Source of the DNA: an uncultured Mycoplasmatota bacterium
GTDB taxonomy: Bacteria > Bacillota_I > Bacilli_A > RF39 > UBA660
Direction of reading: 5' to 3'
NCBI GenBank assembly: GCA_900547995.1
Contig: URIY01000015.1
Coordinates: forward strand, 1 to 35,216
DNA: 35,216 nucleotides
Shown here: one piece after another, positions 1 through 8,220 of the stretch
Position numbering within the stretch: position 1 is the stretch's first letter
Layout: every line of letters begins with the position of its first letter
Notes under the pieces: generated by a model
The model's input: only the letters and a program-made list of their open reading frames with translations
Told to the model about the DNA's origin: nothing
The model's database searches: none
Translations under genes and position numbers: made by a program

Positions 1-59
1 GATATTCCAGAAGAAATAGTCTTTCTTTGTTCAAATGTTAAATGTTTCCAATTTTCCAT
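1..59 (-). CDS. IS30-type transposase, N-terminal fragment cut by the window edge
   Basis: The minus strand opens at ATG 59-57 and reads MENWKHLTFEQRKTISSG before running off position 1. The segment KHLTFEQRKTI matches the start of IS30-family transposases (usually H-L-T-x-E-E-R), where a helix-turn-helix binds the element's ends. An AAGGAGG ribosome site lies at 68-74, eight bases upstream, so the start is firm. Only about 20 residues are visible, so the family call depends on this motif and on the second, longer IS30-type fragment at the other end of the window, which has the same orientation. Confidence 0.7.
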   Translation of the reverse strand, partial: MENWKHLTFEQRKTISSGI

Positions 60-96
60 TTTAAAAACCTCCTTATTGCAAGGAAACATAAAATAT

Positions 97-126
97 ATTA
101 TAGCAGGACTTATTTCAGTTTGTTAA
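97..126 (-). promoter_or_regulatory. Promoter of the left transposase
   Basis: On the minus strand TTAACA (126-121) and TATAAT (102-97) are separated by 18 bases and point at the transposase start at 59. The -35 box lies inside the presumed terminal repeat of the element. Confidence 0.6.
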
Positions 127-127
127 T
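107..127. repeat. Probable IS30-type terminal inverted repeat, promoter-side end
   Basis: GACTTATTTCAGTTTGTT at 107-124 reads outward from the element. The minus strand at 34395-34375 reads GACTTATTTCCGTTTTTA, also outward, beyond the 3' end of the right-hand transposase; 15 of 18 positions agree. This fits the inverted ends of one element family. The exact tip is not defined. Confidence 0.5.
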
Positions 128-154
128 TAAAAACAGAATTTCAAATTAAAATTC

Positions 155-193
155 AGGAATTAATAAAATAATTAAAAATTAATTCCTTTTTTT
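155..193 (+). terminator. Orphan intrinsic terminator upstream of pyrG
   Basis: AGGAATTAAT (155-164) pairs perfectly with ATTAATTCCT (178-187) around a 13-base loop and is followed by seven T at 187-193. No plus-strand gene precedes it in the window; the IS lies directly in front. Confidence 0.75.
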
Positions 194-202
194 GATTTGT
201 TA

Positions 203-211
203 TGCTATAAT
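203..211 (+). promoter_or_regulatory. pyrG promoter, extended -10
   Basis: TGCTATAAT at 203-211 is a full extended -10 box, with no convincing -35. Transcription would start near 217-219, at the left side of an AGAGAG (215-220)/CTCTCT (231-236) inverted repeat in the pyrG leader. Confidence 0.65.
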
Positions 212-257
212 TTAAGAGAGCCTATGAAAACTCTCTAGAATTTCGAGGTGTTTTTTT

Positions 258-1853
258 ATGACAAAATATGTATTTGTAACTGGAGGAGTTGTATCTGGAC
301 TTGGAAAAGGAATTACAGCTTCAAGTATAGCCTTACTTTTAAAAGCAAGAGGTTATAAAGTGTTTATGCAAAAATTTGACCCATATATTAATGTTGACCC
401 TGGAACTATGAATCCCATTCAACATGGTGAGGTTTTTGTAACCTATGATGGATGTGAAACTGACTTAGATTTAGGTCACTATGAAAGATTTATTGATGAA
501 GAGTTAAATTATACATCTAATATAACAAGTGGACGTATTTATTCTGATGTTATTAGTAGAGAGCGAAGAGGGGAGTACTTAGGTGGTACTGTCCAAATGG
601 TTCCACATATTACGGATTATATAAAGTCTAAAGTATATGAGGCCGGTAAATCATCTGGAGCTGATATTGTTATTACTGAAATAGGTGGTACAGTTGGTGA
701 TATTGAATCACTTACCTTTATTGAGGCTTTAAGACAAATTCAATATGAAAAGGGATCAGAAAATACTTTTTTCATCCATACAACTTTGATTCCATATATA
801 TATGGTTCTGGTGAATTAAAAACAAAGCCTACACAAAATACAGTTAAAGATTTAAGAAATATGGGTATTCAACCTAATGCCATTGTATGTCGAACTCCTG
901 AACATTTAAATGATGGAATTAAAAGTAAACTTTCTATGTTTTGTTCTCTTCCAAAAGAGAATATAATAGAAGCTATCGATGTACCAAATATTTACCAAAT
1001 TCCTCTTAATTTTTATCATCAAAAAATAGATGAAATTGTTTTAAAGCAATTTAAACTAAATGTCGGTAAAATAGATATTAAATATTGGGAAGATTTAGTT
1101 GAAACGGTTAATCATTTAAATAAAACAGTAACTATTGCCCTTGTTGGTAAATATGTTGAGTTACATGATGCCTATTTATCAGTTGCTGAAAGTTTGAGAC
1201 ATGCAGGATATAAGTACAAAACAAAAGTTGATATTAAGTGGATTGATTCAGAAAAATTAGAAACTTGTACTAATTTAGATGAAGAATTTAAAGATGTAAA
1301 AGGAATTATTGTACCGGGTGGATTTGGTAGTCGTGGTACAGAAGGTATGATAATGGCTATTAAATATGCAAGAGAAAATAATGTTCCCTTTTTAGGAATA
1401 TGTTTAGGCATGCAGTTATCAGTAATTGAATTTGCTAGAAATGTATGTAAGATAGAAGATGCATCATCAACGGAATTTAATCCTAATACAAAAAATCCTA
1501 TTATTGATTTAATGGAAGAACAAAAGAAAATTACTGATATGGGTGGAACACTTAGACTTGGTAATTATGAATGTAAACTAAAAAAAGATACACTTGCATA
1601 TAAGGATTATAATGTAGAGATAATATTAGAAAGACATCGTCATCGTTATGAATTTAATAACGAATATAAAGAAATTTTAGAGAAAAATGGTATGGTATTT
1701 TCTGGTATCAATACAATGCGTAATTTAATGGAAATAATTGAAATACCGACTCATAAACATTTTATAGCATGTCAATTTCATCCAGAATTTAAAAGTAGAC
1801 CTACTAAATGTCATCCTCTTTTTGATTCATTTATAAAGTCTAGCATAAAATAG
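258..1853 (+). CDS. pyrG: CTP synthase
   Basis: CTP synthase converts UTP to CTP with ATP and glutamine, the last step of de novo pyrimidine nucleotide synthesis, in the cytoplasm. At 531 residues it is the usual full length. The N-terminal synthetase domain shows the P-loop-like GGVVSGLGKG near residue 9, the PYINVDPGTMNP and DLDLGHYERF segments, and EIGGTVGDIES. The C-terminal class I glutaminase domain has PGGFGSRG, the nucleophile in GICLGMQ, HRHRYEFN and the CQFHPEF segment with the His and Glu of the triad. The ribosome site is GAGGTG at 245-250. The gene has its own extended -10 promoter and a strong terminator, so it is probably monocistronic. In Bacillus pyrG usually follows rpoE; here an insertion sequence and an orphan terminator lie upstream. 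Confidence 0.97.
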   Translation: MTKYVFVTGGVVSGLGKGITASSIALLLKARGYKVFMQKFDPYINVDPGTMNPIQHGEVFVTYDGCETDLDLGHYERFIDEELNYTSNITSGRIYSDVISRERRGEYLGGTVQMVPHITDYIKSKVYEAGKSSGADIVITEIGGTVGDIESLTFIEALRQIQYEKGSENTFFIHTTLIPYIYGSGELKTKPTQNTVKDLRNMGIQPNAIVCRTPEHLNDGIKSKLSMFCSLPKENIIEAIDVPNIYQIPLNFYHQKIDEIVLKQFKLNVGKIDIKYWEDLVETVNHLNKTVTIALVGKYVELHDAYLSVAESLRHAGYKYKTKVDIKWIDSEKLETCTNLDEEFKDVKGIIVPGGFGSRGTEGMIMAIKYARENNVPFLGICLGMQLSVIEFARNVCKIEDASSTEFNPNTKNPIIDLMEEQKKITDMGGTLRLGNYECKLKKDTLAYKDYNVEIILERHRHRYEFNNEYKEILEKNGMVFSGINTMRNLMEIIEIPTHKHFIACQFHPEFKSRPTKCHPLFDSFIKSSIK

Positions 1854-1878
1854 AGTAGATAACTACTTTATTTTTTTT
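1850..1878 (+). terminator. pyrG terminator
   Basis: ATAGAGTAG (1850-1858) pairs with CTACTTTAT (1863-1871), including one G-U pair, around ATAA and is followed by a T run. The pyrG stop codon lies in the 5' arm. Confidence 0.8.
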
Positions 1879-1885
1879 CATTTAG

Positions 1886-1894
1886 TGCTATAAT
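1886..1894 (+). promoter_or_regulatory. Extended -10 promoter of the LRR gene
   Basis: TGCTATAAT at 1886-1894 is identical to the pyrG extended -10 box. It lies 31 bases before the next start codon, with no clear -35. Confidence 0.65.
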
Positions 1895-1924
1895 ATATTA
1901 TTAATATTTGAAGAGGGTGTAGTA

Positions 1925-4900
1925 ATGTTAGTAAAAGAAAATAGATTATTATCAGTTAGTAATTCCGAAATTATAAACGGAACGATTATTATACCAGAAA
2001 ATATAGAAATAATTGAAGATAATACCTTTGTAAATGGTACTAATTTAATATCTATTGATATACCAAAATCAATTAAGACAATTGGTAAAGGTGCTTTTAT
2101 GGGATGTTTAAATTTAAGGAGTATTAACATTTCTAGTAATGTTACAGAAATAGGTAAAGAGTGTTTTAGTAAATGTAAGTCTTTAGAATTTGCTACAATA
2201 GATGCAAACATAGTAAAATTACCAAATAAAATATTTGAAGATTGTATAAATTTAAAAGAAGTGAAGTTATCTAATTCTATAAAAACATTAGGAGAAGCGT
2301 CATTTAATGGTTGTAAAAGTCTTAGTTTAATTAATTTACCAAATAATTTATTATTAATTGATAAAGGCTGTTTTTACAATTGTGTAAATCTTATACATAT
2401 TGATTTACCAGCATCTATTAATTTTTTAGAAAGTAGTTGTTTTTCTAAATCGGGATTAGTAACATTTGATATTCCAAAACAGGTTACTAAATTACCTTTT
2501 GGTGTTTTTCAAGATTGTCGAAGTCTTAAACAAGTTAAGTTTCATGGACAATTTAAAGCACTTGGTGATAATGTTTTTAATGGATGCATAAGTCTTAAAG
2601 AAATAAATCTTCCTAATTCATTAGAATCTATGGGAGCATCATCTTTTTCTAACTGTGTAAAACTTATGAAAATCGTTCTTCCTCAAAAAATTCATACTAT
2701 AAATACATATACCTTTTCCAATTGTAAGAATTTACAAAATATAGAAATGTTAGGTATTATAAAAGAAATTAGTTCATATGCTTTTGATAGTTGTAAAAGT
2801 CTTTCTTCTATCAATTTAGGTGAGGTTATTAGTATTGGTCATCATGCTTTTAAAGATTGTGAATCATTAACTAAATTATTATTGCCATCATCAATAAAAG
2901 AAATTTTTGAAAATGTACTTGATGGTTGTTTAAATTTAAAAGAAATATCTTTTCCATCTAGTCTAACAAATGCAACAGATATTATTCAAAATATTTTTAT
3001 TCAAAATAATGATGTTAAAGTGTTTATATATGATAGATATTATCAATATCAGGAATTATTAAACATTAAAAATATACGTAATAATGAAATACTTGATAGA
3101 ATATATAAAATATTAACCAAAAATAGACACATATATAATTTAGATAAAGAAAAAATATATAAAATGTATGAAGAAAATTCTATGTTTAAAGATGTAGTAG
3201 ATTCAATGGTATTTAATAGTAGACAAAGTAATTCTAGTTATGAAAAAGAACTTATAAAGTTTGATAATTTATTTCCAAGAACGCGTTTTAGTAATTTGCC
3301 AAATGGAACAATTTTTAATAGTTTAAATAATGATTTAATACTTAAATATAGTGTTAAAATGATGAGAAAAATAAAATGGTTTGATATTTTTAATTCTCCT
3401 AATTTAGAATGTGAACATTTAATTCCTAATATAATATCTTTCTTTGGATTATTTGAAAATGATAATAGGTGTTATCACCGTTTAGAATTGTTAAAAAAAG
3501 CCCTTTTTTATAATTACGCATTTAATAGTAGGCAGTATTTAAGTATGCCAAGTAATATTAAACAGTATTTTACGAAGGTAGATGAAAAATGTTTTTTATT
3601 AGATGACAAAGTAAATATACCTAGTGATTTTAGTGACTATTTAAAACGTATTATGAATAGTGAAGATGTAAAAAATATTAAAAGTTTAAAAAATAGATTA
3701 GGTAAAAAAATTAATGACTTTTTTAAAAATCATTATTTTGTAGCAAACACAGATATGTATATACTAAAGGATAGTTTATTAGATGAAAATATAAAAAGTG
3801 TTAATAGTTATATTTTGTCTTCTACTTTAGAAAATCAGATTACCTATAATAATTTAAATGAAATATTTAAAGATTTATATATAGAATATGATGAAAATAT
3901 TTTAAATTTCTTTTTAAAAAATATTAAAATTATTATTTCAAAAAAAGATTATAGAATAAATTTTAAGGAGGTTATTTCTAGATATTATGAAATAAAACAT
4001 TATTATCTGGAAATGGGTAATGATGACTTTTCTTATCATGATGCATATAGATATCTATGTGAATCTATTTTCTTTAATGTAAATAAGGGTAATTATGAGT
4101 TTGAACAAATGGTAAAAAAGGCTGGTATAACAAGTCAAAGTAAATTTGATGAATATCAAGAATTGTATGAGGGTATGAAAAATCAAAAAATATCCATGAT
4201 ACCTCGAATAAAAGAATCTATAAATATTAACATAGATGATACAAATTATATTGTTATTGGTGAGATACTTAGAAGAGATGATCCATTTGCTTTATTAGTT
4301 GGAGAATCCTCATATACTAATTGTTGTCAAACATTAAATGATAATGGTTATGATTGTTTAATTCATTCAATAAATGAAGGTAGAATATTTTGTACGTATT
4401 TGATTAATCAAAATCAAAAGATATTATTAGCTCAATCTTGGGTATGGAGAAACGGTAATGTTATTTGTTTTGATAATATAGAAGGTACTAATTATATGAA
4501 TAAAGATATTTTATATTCCAAGTTAGTTGCAAATGCATATCAATATATTTCAAGTAAAATTATAGAAATGGCCCATAAATATAAAGATAAAATTGATGTC
4601 ATAATGGTTGGTAGTAATCATAATGATTTAAAGAAAATAAATTATTATTTTGGACCTGAATATGAAAATACTATATGTCCCAAAGGGTATTATAGTTATG
4701 TAGATTCATCAAAAGTACATTATATTATTGGAAACAAGGAGCAAATAGATACAAGTTTTAATCCTAAAAAAATATATATTGATGAAAGAATATTTGTTCA
4801 TGAAACTGGAATAAATATCACAACTAAAACAATTCAAAAATTAGGAATTATTAATCATAGATATGGTAATATTAATTTTGCATTTGAACTTAGTGAATTT

Positions 4901-5137
4901 TTCGGTATTTCTTTAAATGATATATCTATTATTTATGGAGAAGATTGGTATATATTATATAAATGGATAGATAACTCTTTAAATATTTTAGATAGTGGTA
5001 TGTTAGAACTAGATACTAAAAAGGAACTAAGAATGCAAGAGGCTGAGATATTAAAGGCTTATAAATTACTTATCAAAGCATATAATGTATCACCAGATAT
5101 TATTTCTTCTGTAAAGAATAAAGAAAAAGAATTATAA
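1925..5137 (+). CDS. Large cytoplasmic LRR_5 (BspA-like) leucine-rich-repeat protein with an unrecognised C-terminal domain
   Basis: This is a 1070-residue protein of unknown function. Residues about 15-345 hold some 14 leucine-rich repeats of about 23 residues with the BspA/LRR_5 pattern (F..C..L..I.LP..I..I). Unlike most BspA-type proteins it has no signal peptide, membrane segment or wall anchor, so it is probably cytoplasmic. Residues about 360-770 are charged and mostly helical, with no motif I recognise. The C-terminal part looks like a distinct globular domain: EILRRDDPFALLVG, then NCCQ at 799-802, AQSWVWR at 836-842, FDNIE at 849-853 and VIMVGSNHND further on. The spacing resembles a conserved family, but I cannot name it with confidence. 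The start is supported by GAGGGTG about six bases upstream. The gene has its own promoter and terminator. LRRs suggest protein binding; no enzymatic role is claimed. Confidence 0.8.
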   Translation: MLVKENRLLSVSNSEIINGTIIIPENIEIIEDNTFVNGTNLISIDIPKSIKTIGKGAFMGCLNLRSINISSNVTEIGKECFSKCKSLEFATIDANIVKLPNKIFEDCINLKEVKLSNSIKTLGEASFNGCKSLSLINLPNNLLLIDKGCFYNCVNLIHIDLPASINFLESSCFSKSGLVTFDIPKQVTKLPFGVFQDCRSLKQVKFHGQFKALGDNVFNGCISLKEINLPNSLESMGASSFSNCVKLMKIVLPQKIHTINTYTFSNCKNLQNIEMLGIIKEISSYAFDSCKSLSSINLGEVISIGHHAFKDCESLTKLLLPSSIKEIFENVLDGCLNLKEISFPSSLTNATDIIQNIFIQNNDVKVFIYDRYYQYQELLNIKNIRNNEILDRIYKILTKNRHIYNLDKEKIYKMYEENSMFKDVVDSMVFNSRQSNSSYEKELIKFDNLFPRTRFSNLPNGTIFNSLNNDLILKYSVKMMRKIKWFDIFNSPNLECEHLIPNIISFFGLFENDNRCYHRLELLKKALFYNYAFNSRQYLSMPSNIKQYFTKVDEKCFLLDDKVNIPSDFSDYLKRIMNSEDVKNIKSLKNRLGKKINDFFKNHYFVANTDMYILKDSLLDENIKSVNSYILSSTLENQITYNNLNEIFKDLYIEYDENILNFFLKNIKIIISKKDYRINFKEVISRYYEIKHYYLEMGNDDFSYHDAYRYLCESIFFNVNKGNYEFEQMVKKAGITSQSKFDEYQELYEGMKNQKISMIPRIKESININIDDTNYIVIGEILRRDDPFALLVGESSYTNCCQTLNDNGYDCLIHSINEGRIFCTYLINQNQKILLAQSWVWRNGNVICFDNIEGTNYMNKDILYSKLVANAYQYISSKIIEMAHKYKDKIDVIMVGSNHNDLKKINYYFGPEYENTICPKGYYSYVDSSKVHYIIGNKEQIDTSFNPKKIYIDERIFVHETGINITTKTIQKLGIINHRYGNINFAFELSEFFGISLNDISIIYGEDWYILYKWIDNSLNILDSGMLELDTKKELRMQEAEILKAYKLLIKAYNVSPDIISSVKNKEKEL

Positions 5138-5139
5138 TT

Positions 5140-5161
5140 AGGAATATGTTTATTCCTTTTT
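5140..5161 (+). terminator. Terminator of the LRR gene
   Basis: AGGAATA (5140-5146) pairs perfectly with TATTCCT (5151-5157) around TGTT, followed by T residues. Confidence 0.7.
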
Positions 5162-5163
5162 AT

Positions 5164-5192
5164 TTGCAATAAAGATATCTTTAGTGTATAAT
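5164..5192 (+). promoter_or_regulatory. smc promoter
   Basis: TTGCAA (5164-5169), a 17-base spacer and TATAAT (5187-5192) form a good sigma-A type promoter 27 bases before the smc start. Confidence 0.75.
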
Positions 5193-5219
5193 ATTTTGTA
5201 TAAATAAGGGTGTGAAGTT

Positions 5220-8165
5220 ATGTATTTGAAGGAAATAAGAACACATGGTTTTAAATCATTTGCTGATAAAATTAGTATAGAAATGAATAATGGTATTACA
5301 TGTATAGTTGGACCAAATGGAAGTGGTAAAAGTAATGTTGTTGATGCCGTTAGATGGGTTCTTGGTGAACAATCAATAAAATCACTTCGTGGTGATGGAA
5401 ATATGTCTGATGTTATTTTTTCAGGTAGTAAATCACGAAATATGATGAATATAGCTAGTGTAACATTAATATTTGATAATAGTGATAATTATTTAAAATT
5501 ACCTAATACGGAAGTATCAATTAAAAGAAGAGTATATAGAGATGGAACTAATGAATATTATATAAATGGCGAAAAATGTCGTTTAAAAGATATTACAGAT
5601 ATATTATTAGATAGTGGTGTTGCAAAGGAAAGCTTTAATATTATTTCGCAAGGTAAGATAGAAGAAATATTAAATAGTAAACCTATTGAGAGAAGAGTAA
5701 TATTTGAAGAGGCAGCAGGTGTTCTTAAATATAAAAGAAGAAAAGAAGATGCCTTAAGAAAACTAGACAAAACAAATGATAACTTATCCCGTATTAATGA
5801 TATAATTGGTGAATTAAAAATTCAAGTAGAACCACTTGAAATGCAAAAAAATAAAGCTTTAGAGTATATAGAAGTATCAAAAGAATTAGAAAATATTGAA
5901 ATTAGTTTACTTGCAAATGATATAACCAATATTAGTTATAAATATAAACAAAATAAAGAAAAACAAGAGCAGCTAAATAAAGAAATACTTGCTCTTTCAA
6001 CAAATAATAATGGTAGTGAAGCAAGACTTGAAAAATATAAATTAGATATTAATAAATTAGATAATGAACTAAGTAGTCTAAACAAATGTCTTATGGATAT
6101 AGTTACTAAAATATCTAAATTAAATGCTGAAAAGCAAATTATAACAGAAAGACAAAATTATAATGTTGATGATACTAAAGTACATAATGCGATTATAGAA
6201 TTAAATGAAAAAAAATTATCACTCGAAAATGAAATATCTAGGTTAAAGGGTGAAATAGATACTTTAGAAAGTGATAATACTAAAAAGAGTAATGATTATA
6301 ATGAAATTAATCAGAAATTAAATGATATAAAGGTACAAAAAACAAAAACAGATGATTTACTATCTAATACTCTTAGAAATAATAATTATTTAAATTTAAA
6401 AATAGATTCTTTAAATACAAGCATTCAAGAAAATTCTCTTCTTCCATATGCCGTAAGACAAGTTTTATCTAATCCAAAATTATCAGGTATACATGGAGCC
6501 CTTGGTAATTTAATTGACGCACCAGAAAAATATGCTCGCGCTATAACCAGTTCTTTAGGAGCAGCTTTTAGTAATGTTGTTGTTGATAATGAGGCATGTG
6601 CTAAAGAAACAATTAACTATTTAAAAAATAATAATATTGGTAGAGTTACCTTTTATCCTCTTAATATCATGAAGGAAAAGAGTGTTGATGAAGAGACATT
6701 AAGACTTATATCCAACATGGAAGGCTTTATTGGTGTTGCTAATACACTAATCAATTTTGATACTAAATATAGCAATGTTATTAAAAATCAATTAGGAAAT
6801 GTTTTAGTAACAAATAATATTGATAGTGCTAATGCTATAAGTAAGAAAATAAATTATCGCTATAAAATTGTAACTCTTGATGGAGAAGTTTTAAATGTAG
6901 GTGGGTCAATTACTGGTGGTAATTTAAAACAAAATCGAAATATTATTAGTGATAAATATGAATTAGAACGTTTACTTAAAGAAAAAGATGAAGGCATAAT
7001 AAAGGTAAAAACATTAGAAGAAAAAATAAATGAAATAGATAAAACATATAAAGCTATTGAAGATGAATTATACTTAATTAATAGAGATAGGATTAACAAT
7101 GAAGAAGTTCTTAAAAATAAAAGACAACAAATTAATAATTTAAATCTTGACTTAAATACTATAAATAAAAATATTATGGGTATGAATAATATGCTTAATA
7201 ATAAATTAAATGAAGAAGAAGAAAAAGTTATTAATGATTATTATAGTGCTTTAAAAGAAAAGGATAAATTAGAATTAGAAATATCTAACATAACCAAAGA
7301 AAAACAAACTTTAAGTGATGCTTTAGAAGAATATGAACATGAAATAAGAAAAGAAAACTCTATTTTTAACAGTAAAAATAAAGAATTAAAGGATTTAGAG
7401 ATTGCTATTAACAGAGCAGATGTTAAATTAGATACACTCCTTACTACTTTAAATGAAGAATATAATATGACTTATGAAAAGGCTGTAAGTAATTATAAAC
7501 TTGAAATAGAAGAAAATATGGCAAGGGGTATGGTTAGTAAACTAAAAGCCAAAATAAAAGAAATTGGACCGGTTAACATTAATGCTCCTGAAGAATATGC
7601 CAAGGTAAGTGAGAGGTATGAATTTTTGAATCGTCAAAAAGATGATTTAATTAGTGCTGAAAATACCCTTATGGATATTATAAATGAACTTGATGATGTT
7701 ATGAAAAAAGAATTTAGTGAAAATTTTGAAATAATTAGAAAGAACTTTACCCAAACATTTAAGGAATTATTTAAGGGTGGAACAGCTGATTTAAAACTAT
7801 TAGATCCAGATAATATTCTAGAAAGTGGTATTGATATCGTCGCATCTCCTCCAGGTAAGAAATTAACGACTATTTCTTTATTATCAGGCGGTGAAAAAAC
7901 ATTTACAGCAATCAGTTTAGTCTTTGCCATTCTTAAATCTAGGTGTGTACCATTCTGTATTTTTGATGAGGTAGAGGCAGCTCTTGATGAAGCAAATGTT
8001 GATAGTTTTGGTAAATATTTAAAAACACTTACAAGTAAAACACAATTTATTCTTATTACACATAAGAAAAAAACGATGGAATATGCTGATATTTTATATG
8101 GTATTACAATGCAGGAATCAGGCGTTAGTAAACTTGTTAGTGTAAAACTTGAGGATATGAAATAA
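5220..8165 (+). CDS. smc: Chromosome partition protein SMC (short-armed)
   Basis: SMC is the condensin ATPase that, with ScpA and ScpB, loads onto and organises the chromosome. The N-terminal head has the Walker A loop GPNGSGKS at residues 31-38; the C-terminal head has the ABC signature LSGGE at 888-892 and Walker B/D-loop FDEVEAALDEAN from about 915. A hinge domain (about 415-565, ending near VGGSITGG) separates two long, charged heptad-rich coiled coils (about 165-405 and 570-790). At 981 residues it is about 200 shorter than Bacillus SMC, the loss being in the arms rather than the heads; Mollicutes SMC proteins are of similar size. The usual rnc and ftsY neighbours and scpAB are not in the window. 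It has its own promoter and terminator. Confidence 0.96.
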   Translation: MYLKEIRTHGFKSFADKISIEMNNGITCIVGPNGSGKSNVVDAVRWVLGEQSIKSLRGDGNMSDVIFSGSKSRNMMNIASVTLIFDNSDNYLKLPNTEVSIKRRVYRDGTNEYYINGEKCRLKDITDILLDSGVAKESFNIISQGKIEEILNSKPIERRVIFEEAAGVLKYKRRKEDALRKLDKTNDNLSRINDIIGELKIQVEPLEMQKNKALEYIEVSKELENIEISLLANDITNISYKYKQNKEKQEQLNKEILALSTNNNGSEARLEKYKLDINKLDNELSSLNKCLMDIVTKISKLNAEKQIITERQNYNVDDTKVHNAIIELNEKKLSLENEISRLKGEIDTLESDNTKKSNDYNEINQKLNDIKVQKTKTDDLLSNTLRNNNYLNLKIDSLNTSIQENSLLPYAVRQVLSNPKLSGIHGALGNLIDAPEKYARAITSSLGAAFSNVVVDNEACAKETINYLKNNNIGRVTFYPLNIMKEKSVDEETLRLISNMEGFIGVANTLINFDTKYSNVIKNQLGNVLVTNNIDSANAISKKINYRYKIVTLDGEVLNVGGSITGGNLKQNRNIISDKYELERLLKEKDEGIIKVKTLEEKINEIDKTYKAIEDELYLINRDRINNEEVLKNKRQQINNLNLDLNTINKNIMGMNNMLNNKLNEEEEKVINDYYSALKEKDKLELEISNITKEKQTLSDALEEYEHEIRKENSIFNSKNKELKDLEIAINRADVKLDTLLTTLNEEYNMTYEKAVSNYKLEIEENMARGMVSKLKAKIKEIGPVNINAPEEYAKVSERYEFLNRQKDDLISAENTLMDIINELDDVMKKEFSENFEIIRKNFTQTFKELFKGGTADLKLLDPDNILESGIDIVASPPGKKLTTISLLSGGEKTFTAISLVFAILKSRCVPFCIFDEVEAALDEANVDSFGKYLKTLTSKTQFILITHKKKTMEYADILYGITMQESGVSKLVSVKLEDMK

Positions 8166-8166
8166 T

Positions 8167-8191
8167 AAAAGTTGTATGTTGCAACTTTTTT
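8167..8191 (+). terminator. smc terminator
   Basis: AAAAGTTG (8167-8174) pairs with CAACTTTT (8182-8189) around a 7-base loop, followed by T residues. Confidence 0.75.
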
Positions 8192-8201
8192 GTGTTAAAA
8201 T
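8172..8201 (+). promoter_or_regulatory. gpmI promoter overlapping the smc terminator
   Basis: TTGTAT (8172-8177), an 18-base spacer and an extended -10 TGTTAAAAT (8193-8201) fit a sigma-A promoter. The -35 box lies within the smc terminator hairpin. Confidence 0.55.
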
Positions 8202-8220
8202 ATTTTTGGAGATGATAATA

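Larger units (their letters stand above)
1..127 (-). mobile_element. Left IS30-type insertion sequence, 5' end only
   Basis: This contains the transposase start, its ribosome site and promoter, and the putative terminal repeat. The rest of the element lies outside the window. The boundary near 127 is inferred from the end of similarity to the right-hand repeat. Confidence 0.5.

Noticed and set aside
8176..8220. Earlier in-frame ATG for gpmI
   Set aside because: It lies in the loop of the smc terminator and upstream of the likely transcription start; ATG 8221 has GGAG at good spacing and begins where the family begins.
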